Assembly: GCF_003461245.1 (NCBI RefSeq)
Contig: NZ_QTWS01000010.1
Coordinates: 27,434-91,433 of the forward strand
DNA: 64,000 bases
From: Blautia sp. AF19-10LB
GTDB lineage: Bacteria > Bacillota > Clostridia > Lachnospirales > Lachnospiraceae
Direction: 5' to 3'
This document shows positions 60,823 through 64,000 of the stretch, piece by piece. Both the position numbers and the translations under genes were made by a program. Position 1 is the stretch's first letter. Each line of letters begins with the position of its first letter. Below the pieces are notes generated by a model, which searched no databases, was not told where the DNA came from, and saw only the letters and a list, made by a program, of their open reading frames with translations.

Positions 60823-61689
60823 TTACGCCATCGTCATAAGTACCGTTCCGACAGTGATCAGTACAACTCCCACCGCAGATTTGCGCGTCAGTTTTTCGTG
60901 GAAAACGATCCAGGAAAAAGCAATCGTCGCGAGAATACTGAGTTTATCGATCGGCACGACAACACTTGCAGGTCCTTCCTGCAGAGCACGATAATAACAG
61001 AGCCAGGAAGCTCCTGTCGCGATACCTGAAAGTCCGATAAAAAGAAGCTCTTTTTTCTCAATCTCTTTTACTTCCTTCTGCTTACCCTGGACAAAAACCA
61101 TCAGCCATGCCATCAGAAGCACAACTGTTGTACGGATCGCGGTTCCCAGGTTTGAGTCAATCCCTGAAATTCCAACCTTTCCAAGAATCGCTGTCAGGCT
61201 CGCAAAGACTGCTGAAAGCACTGCATAAATAAACCAACTGCTGTCTTTTTTCTTTGTATCTTCTATAACTTTCTTTCTGGAGATCATCATATAAGTACCG
61301 ATCGCGATCAGACAGACACAGCCAAGCTTCGCCCATGTCAGTCCCTCATGGAGAAAGATCAACGCCAGGAAGATCGTCAGTATCGTACTGGATTTATCGA
61401 TTGGCACAACCTTGTTGACATCGCCTTTCTGGAGCGCATGAAAATAGCACAGCCACGATGCTCCCGTCGCCAGTCCGGACAAAACGAGAAACAGCAGCGT
61501 CTCTCTGCTGATATTGTGGATTCCAGAAAAAGTCCCCGTGACCAGCACCATCAGCCATGAGAACAGAAGAACTACGATCGTTCTCACTGCTGTCGCCACA
61601 TCTGAATCTGTTTTCTGAATTCCACACTTTGCGAGAATCGCTGTGATTCCCGCAAAAAAAGAAGATCCTACTGCGAATAAGATCCACAT
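60823..61689 (-). CDS. EamA-family (DMT) transporter
   Basis: 288 residues from the ATG at 61689, which has GGGGGGA 7 bases upstream; an ATG 8 codons earlier is less likely. Ten helices in two five-helix repeats are evident because both halves contain LxGLATGASWLCYxxALQxGxxxxVVPIDK-like blocks (SGLATGASWLCYFHALQKG; SGIATGASWLCYYRALQEG). DMT proteins export or exchange amino acids, sugars or metabolites. The substrate is not predictable. Confidence 0.85.
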   Translation of the reverse strand: MWILFAVGSSFFAGITAILAKCGIQKTDSDVATAVRTIVVLLFSWLMVLVTGTFSGIHNISRETLLFLVLSGLATGASWLCYFHALQKGDVNKVVPIDKSSTILTIFLALIFLHEGLTWAKLGCVCLIAIGTYMMISRKKVIEDTKKKDSSWFIYAVLSAVFASLTAILGKVGISGIDSNLGTAIRTTVVLLMAWLMVFVQGKQKEVKEIEKKELLFIGLSGIATGASWLCYYRALQEGPASVVVPIDKLSILATIAFSWIVFHEKLTRKSAVGVVLITVGTVLMTMA

Positions 61690-61765
61690 AAACAATCCCC
61701 CCTCTTTATTCATTTTATCTGCAAAAAGAGCAGGTCTCTGCCCGCTCTCTGCTAATCAATCCTTA

Positions 61766-62026
61766 TTAATCCTCATCAAAGTTTACTGCGTAAACTCCCT
61801 CTGGAAGTCTCATTGTAAGGATTCCAAGATTAAATTCATGATCCATAACTGTGATATGATACTCAAAGATCACATCATCCTCAAACTTGGACAGTAATAC
61901 ATAAGTGCCGTTTTCTTTGCCGTCAATCTGGTCACAGATGTCCTCGTAGACTGCTTCACCGGAAATTTCCCTCGGATAACCTGATGACTTGATCTTTTCC
62001 TCAATTGCCTGATATAATTCTTCCAT
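61766..62026 (-). CDS. Small conserved hypothetical protein
   Basis: 86 residues, acidic, no signal or membrane segment and not recognised. The N-terminal half is helical (MEELYQAIEEKIKSSGYPREI) and the C-terminal half beta-rich (TYVLLSKFEDDVIFEYHITVMDHEFNLGILTMRLPEG). It lies 14 bases upstream-to-downstream of the acylphosphatase gene on the same strand, with a good Shine-Dalgarno (GGGAGATG). Confidence 0.6.
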   Translation of the reverse strand: MEELYQAIEEKIKSSGYPREISGEAVYEDICDQIDGKENGTYVLLSKFEDDVIFEYHITVMDHEFNLGILTMRLPEGVYAVNFDED

Positions 62027-62040
62027 TTGTGCATCTCCCT

Positions 62041-62316
62041 TCAGTAGCGGATTCCGAATCGCCGCTCATCCTCATCCAGAGAAATCCTTCGCCTTCGGAT
62101 ATCATCGATCTCTATATAACGGTCATTGTAAAGTGCCTGAATGATCTTGTCAATATCTTCTTCAAGGCCCTGCAATTCTGTCGAAACAGAACCGTCATAT
62201 TCGTTTCTCGCCCATCCGGTCACACTGTACATCTGTGCCAGGTATCCTAATTTATACCGGAATCCAACACCCTGGACTCGTCCATAAAAACTGATCGCTT
62301 CTCTGATTTTCTGCAT
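62041..62316 (-). CDS. Acylphosphatase
   Basis: 91 residues. FYGRVQGVGFRYKL contains the catalytic Arg in the phosphate cradle, and GWARNEYDGSV holds the catalytic Asn. It hydrolyses acyl phosphates such as carbamoyl- or 1,3-bisphosphoglycerate. It is likely co-transcribed with the small protein downstream. Confidence 0.92.
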   Translation of the reverse strand: MQKIREAISFYGRVQGVGFRYKLGYLAQMYSVTGWARNEYDGSVSTELQGLEEDIDKIIQALYNDRYIEIDDIRRRRISLDEDERRFGIRY

Positions 62317-62337
62317 GGTTTTTCCTCTATATTTATT

Positions 62338-62853
62338 TTATCTGTTTCTCAGTTTTTCCATAATTTTGTATCCTATATATCCTGACAAAATTCCGAGAAG
62401 GATTCCTCCCAGTACATCTGTAGGATAATGTACATATAAATAAAGTCTTGAGACTGCGATCAGGCAGGCAAGTACCAGCGCCGGTTTCCAGGCTTTATTT
62501 TTTGCAAAATACAATGCGCCCACTGTTGTAAACGATGCTGATGTGTGACCCGACGGGAAAGAAAAATCGTGAAGCTTCGGAACCAGAAGCTGAACCGTCG
62601 TATTTACATCATACGGTCTTGTCCTCGCAAACAGATTTTTGAGAATCACATTGCACAGTATCGTCTGTACAACCAGTGCCGCCAGCATTACGCCGCCGGC
62701 CCGCCTTGTTTTCGGTATCACCAGAAAGATCGCCGTCAAAATGATCCAGATAATTCCGGCATCTCCAAGTCTGGTGATCCCGACCATGATCTTATCCAGC
62801 ACCGGTGTATGCAGTGTCTGGATAAAATCCAGGATTTTTAATTCAATGCTCAT
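62338..62853 (-). CDS. PAP2-family membrane phosphatase
   Basis: 171 residues from the ATG at 62853 (GGAG 8 bases upstream; a GTG at 62862 is the alternative). Five to six helices carry the three signature motifs: KNLFARTRP, PSGHTS and SRLYLYVHYPTDV. Such enzymes dephosphorylate undecaprenyl pyrophosphate or phosphatidylglycerol phosphate on the outer face of the membrane. A role in recycling the carrier used by the wall and polysaccharide genes is plausible. Confidence 0.88.
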   Translation of the reverse strand: MSIELKILDFIQTLHTPVLDKIMVGITRLGDAGIIWIILTAIFLVIPKTRRAGGVMLAALVVQTILCNVILKNLFARTRPYDVNTTVQLLVPKLHDFSFPSGHTSASFTTVGALYFAKNKAWKPALVLACLIAVSRLYLYVHYPTDVLGGILLGILSGYIGYKIMEKLRNR

Positions 62854-63008
62854 AATCCTCACTCCATTGTTTATAAATGTATCTGCATGTGCCGATTGTC
62901 TTATGTATTTTAATCTTCTGCTCTTCTGTAGGATTGATCTCTGTTTTGAATCGCTTCAGCAATCTCCTCATCCTTTTCCTATTTATCCCATGAACAAGAC
63001 CTAAGCTC

Positions 63009-63227
63009 CTACCGCAGTTTCCTCAGTTCGCCTTCGATCAGGAACACTTCGTCGCCCTCGTTGATGTCCAGCTCATACAGTCTGGCATCTTTTTCGTGGA
63101 TGATCTTTTCTTCTCCTGTGAGATTGCTTTTGAGAAGTACTTTGTCTTTGATCTCAAATCCATCCGGCCACCCTTCACAGCCGAAATCCGGTTCTTCAAT
63201 ATGTAAAACCTGAAATGTTTCCAGCAT
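63009..63227 (-). CDS. Small hypothetical protein
   Basis: 72 residues, acidic (HIEEPDFGCEGWPDGFEIKDKVLLKSNLTGEEKIIHEKDARLYELDINEGDEVFLIEGELRKLR). The second half looks like a small beta-barrel. No family was recognised. AAGGGGA precedes the start, and it follows the transglutaminase-like gene by 23 bases on the same strand, so the two are probably one unit. The 146 bases between it and the PAP2 gene hold nothing recognisable. Confidence 0.6.
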   Translation of the reverse strand: MLETFQVLHIEEPDFGCEGWPDGFEIKDKVLLKSNLTGEEKIIHEKDARLYELDINEGDEVFLIEGELRKLR

Positions 63228-63250
63228 AGTAATTTCCCCTTATTAAAAAA

Positions 63251-64000
63251 TTATTCTTTTTCTCCCTCATTTGCATCTTCCATTGTGATGCATTCCTGTG
63301 CCTGTTCTTCTATGTAATGGAGGCTCAGGACTGCCTGCGGCCAGTTGACATTTACAACTGATGTCTTTTTTCTTTCTTCTCCCGCTTTGCGGATCAGGTC
63401 GAGAAGTTCCTTCAGTACTTCTCTGGTAAGATAGCCGCCACGCCAGTGGAAGGTGAGTGTTTTGCCTTTCTTTGCAGCCTGCAGGGAGCGCTTGTAGACA
63501 TCTTCCTGCTTCGTAAAGGAAAGTTTCTTTTCTTTGTAGTAAAAATGTTCGTGATCTGTGCAGTGTGGTGCCGGTGCGATCAGAGGCTCATGATCCCGGA
63601 AAATACTCTTATCGTCAAGATTAAAGTAATCGTAGCGGATATCCTGCACCTGGTCGCTCTTTCCAAGGGCGTTGTCAAAAGTCGCATCCAGATGATAATA
63701 TACGCCGCCGACTTTGACGATATTCCAGGTGTGGCGGTATTTAATCCCCTTATCCGGATTGTTTCCGCAGATTGCGATGACGCACCAGACACCAAGCTCA
63801 TCGAGAAGGACTTTGACCGCCTTGGCGATTCCCTCACAGACACCCACTCCCTGTCCGAGCGGTCCTATGATCTCGTGAGAATATGGTTTCTTGAGTTTAT
63901 CGTAGCGGATGTTTTCGCAGATAAAATCGTGGACATATTTTTCCTTTTCCCATTCGGACAGGTTTTTGGCAGGCCGCACGAGCTTGTCTACCCGTGCGGT
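63251..64000 (-). CDS. Transglutaminase-like domain protein, 5' end outside window
   Basis: The frame is open to the window edge, so the N-terminus is missing; an internal GTG at 63979 is not the likely start. About 250 residues are visible. Near the N-terminal side is a transglutaminase-like core: Cys in GVGVCEGIAKAVKVLLDELG, His in KYRHTWNIVKVGG and Asp in HLDATFDN. The C-terminal part (TFHWRGGYLTREVLKELLDLIRKAGEE) is of unknown function. It lacks the wall-binding repeats of the two secreted paralogues at the other end of the window. Confidence 0.75.
   Translation of the reverse strand, partial: TARVDKLVRPAKNLSEWEKEKYVHDFICENIRYDKLKKPYSHEIIGPLGQGVGVCEGIAKAVKVLLDELGVWCVIAICGNNPDKGIKYRHTWNIVKVGGVYYHLDATFDNALGKSDQVQDIRYDYFNLDDKSIFRDHEPLIAPAPHCTDHEHFYYKEKKLSFTKQEDVYKRSLQAAKKGKTLTFHWRGGYLTREVLKELLDLIRKAGEERKKTSVVNVNWPQAVLSLHYIEEQAQECITMEDANEGEKE

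Noticed and set aside
1..64000. tRNA, rRNA, insertion sequence or prophage genes
   Set aside because: No T-arm/acceptor pattern, rRNA-like stretch, transposase, integrase or terminal inverted repeats with target duplications could be recognised on either strand by eye.

Overview
This 64 kb window comes from a low-to-mid GC anaerobic Firmicute, most likely a Lachnospiraceae of the Blautia type. That placement is an inference. It rests on a rubrerythrin-type protein, a FabK/FabH-led type II fatty acid operon with a fused AccD-AccA, a GlgC/GlgD pair, secreted cell-wall-repeat proteins and strong AGGAGG ribosome binding sites. No rRNA, tRNA, CRISPR array, phage or insertion sequence was recognised.

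Layout. 1-4.4 kb: 3' end of a rubrerythrin-like gene, relics of a metal-efflux locus (CsoR and P1B-ATPase fragments), two paralogous secreted transglutaminase-like proteins, an HD-domain hydrolase and a D,D-carboxypeptidase. 4.6-6.8 kb: the rpmG-secE-nusG-rplK-rplA operon with two L1-site-like leaders. 7-11.7 kb: a surface polysaccharide locus (ABC-2 exporter, GT2, LicD, initiating sugar transferase). 12-14.4 kb: glgCD. 14.4-15.5 kb: a collapsed two-component system. 15.5-27.4 kb: a DUF308 protein, ftsH and the complete fabH-acpP-fabK-fabD-fabG-fabF-accB-fabZ-accC-accDA operon, driven by a consensus promoter with a FabT-like operator. 27.7-29.5 kb: a small Cys-rich protein, an unknown protein divergent from an XRE regulator, and an acetyltransferase relic.

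The most interesting part is 29.6-47.9 kb, an all-minus-strand block that looks like a dedicated nickel/cobalt (or metal-chelate) acquisition island. It holds two complete Opp/Nik-type ABC importers, an ECF NikMN-Q-O transporter, a LysR regulator, a DJ-1-like protein lacking the nucleophilic Cys, an AEC-family permease, and an 816-residue fusion: methyltransferase - AstE/AspA zinc hydrolase - methyltransferase. The first importer operon and the ECF operon share a near-identical 26-bp element placed directly against the -35 box. larE, for the nickel-pincer cofactor, lies about 11 kb away. I propose that the fusion enzyme makes, modifies or cleaves a metallophore-like ligand handled by these transporters.

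48-64 kb: a truncated K+ channel, a MATE exporter, a 53-bp tandem repeat block, a copper operon (twin CsoR boxes, csoR, anchored HMA protein, copA with an in-frame C-terminal copZ that has its own RBS), a CLC channel, pyk, a secreted Cys/His-repeat protein, tcdA-larE, a phosphatase, an EamA permease, acylphosphatase, a PAP2 phosphatase, small unknown proteins and the edge of a transglutaminase-like gene.

A recurring oddity is the number of genes reduced by internal deletions whose joints fall at short repeated motifs (P1B ATPase, histidine kinase, response regulator, acetyltransferase).
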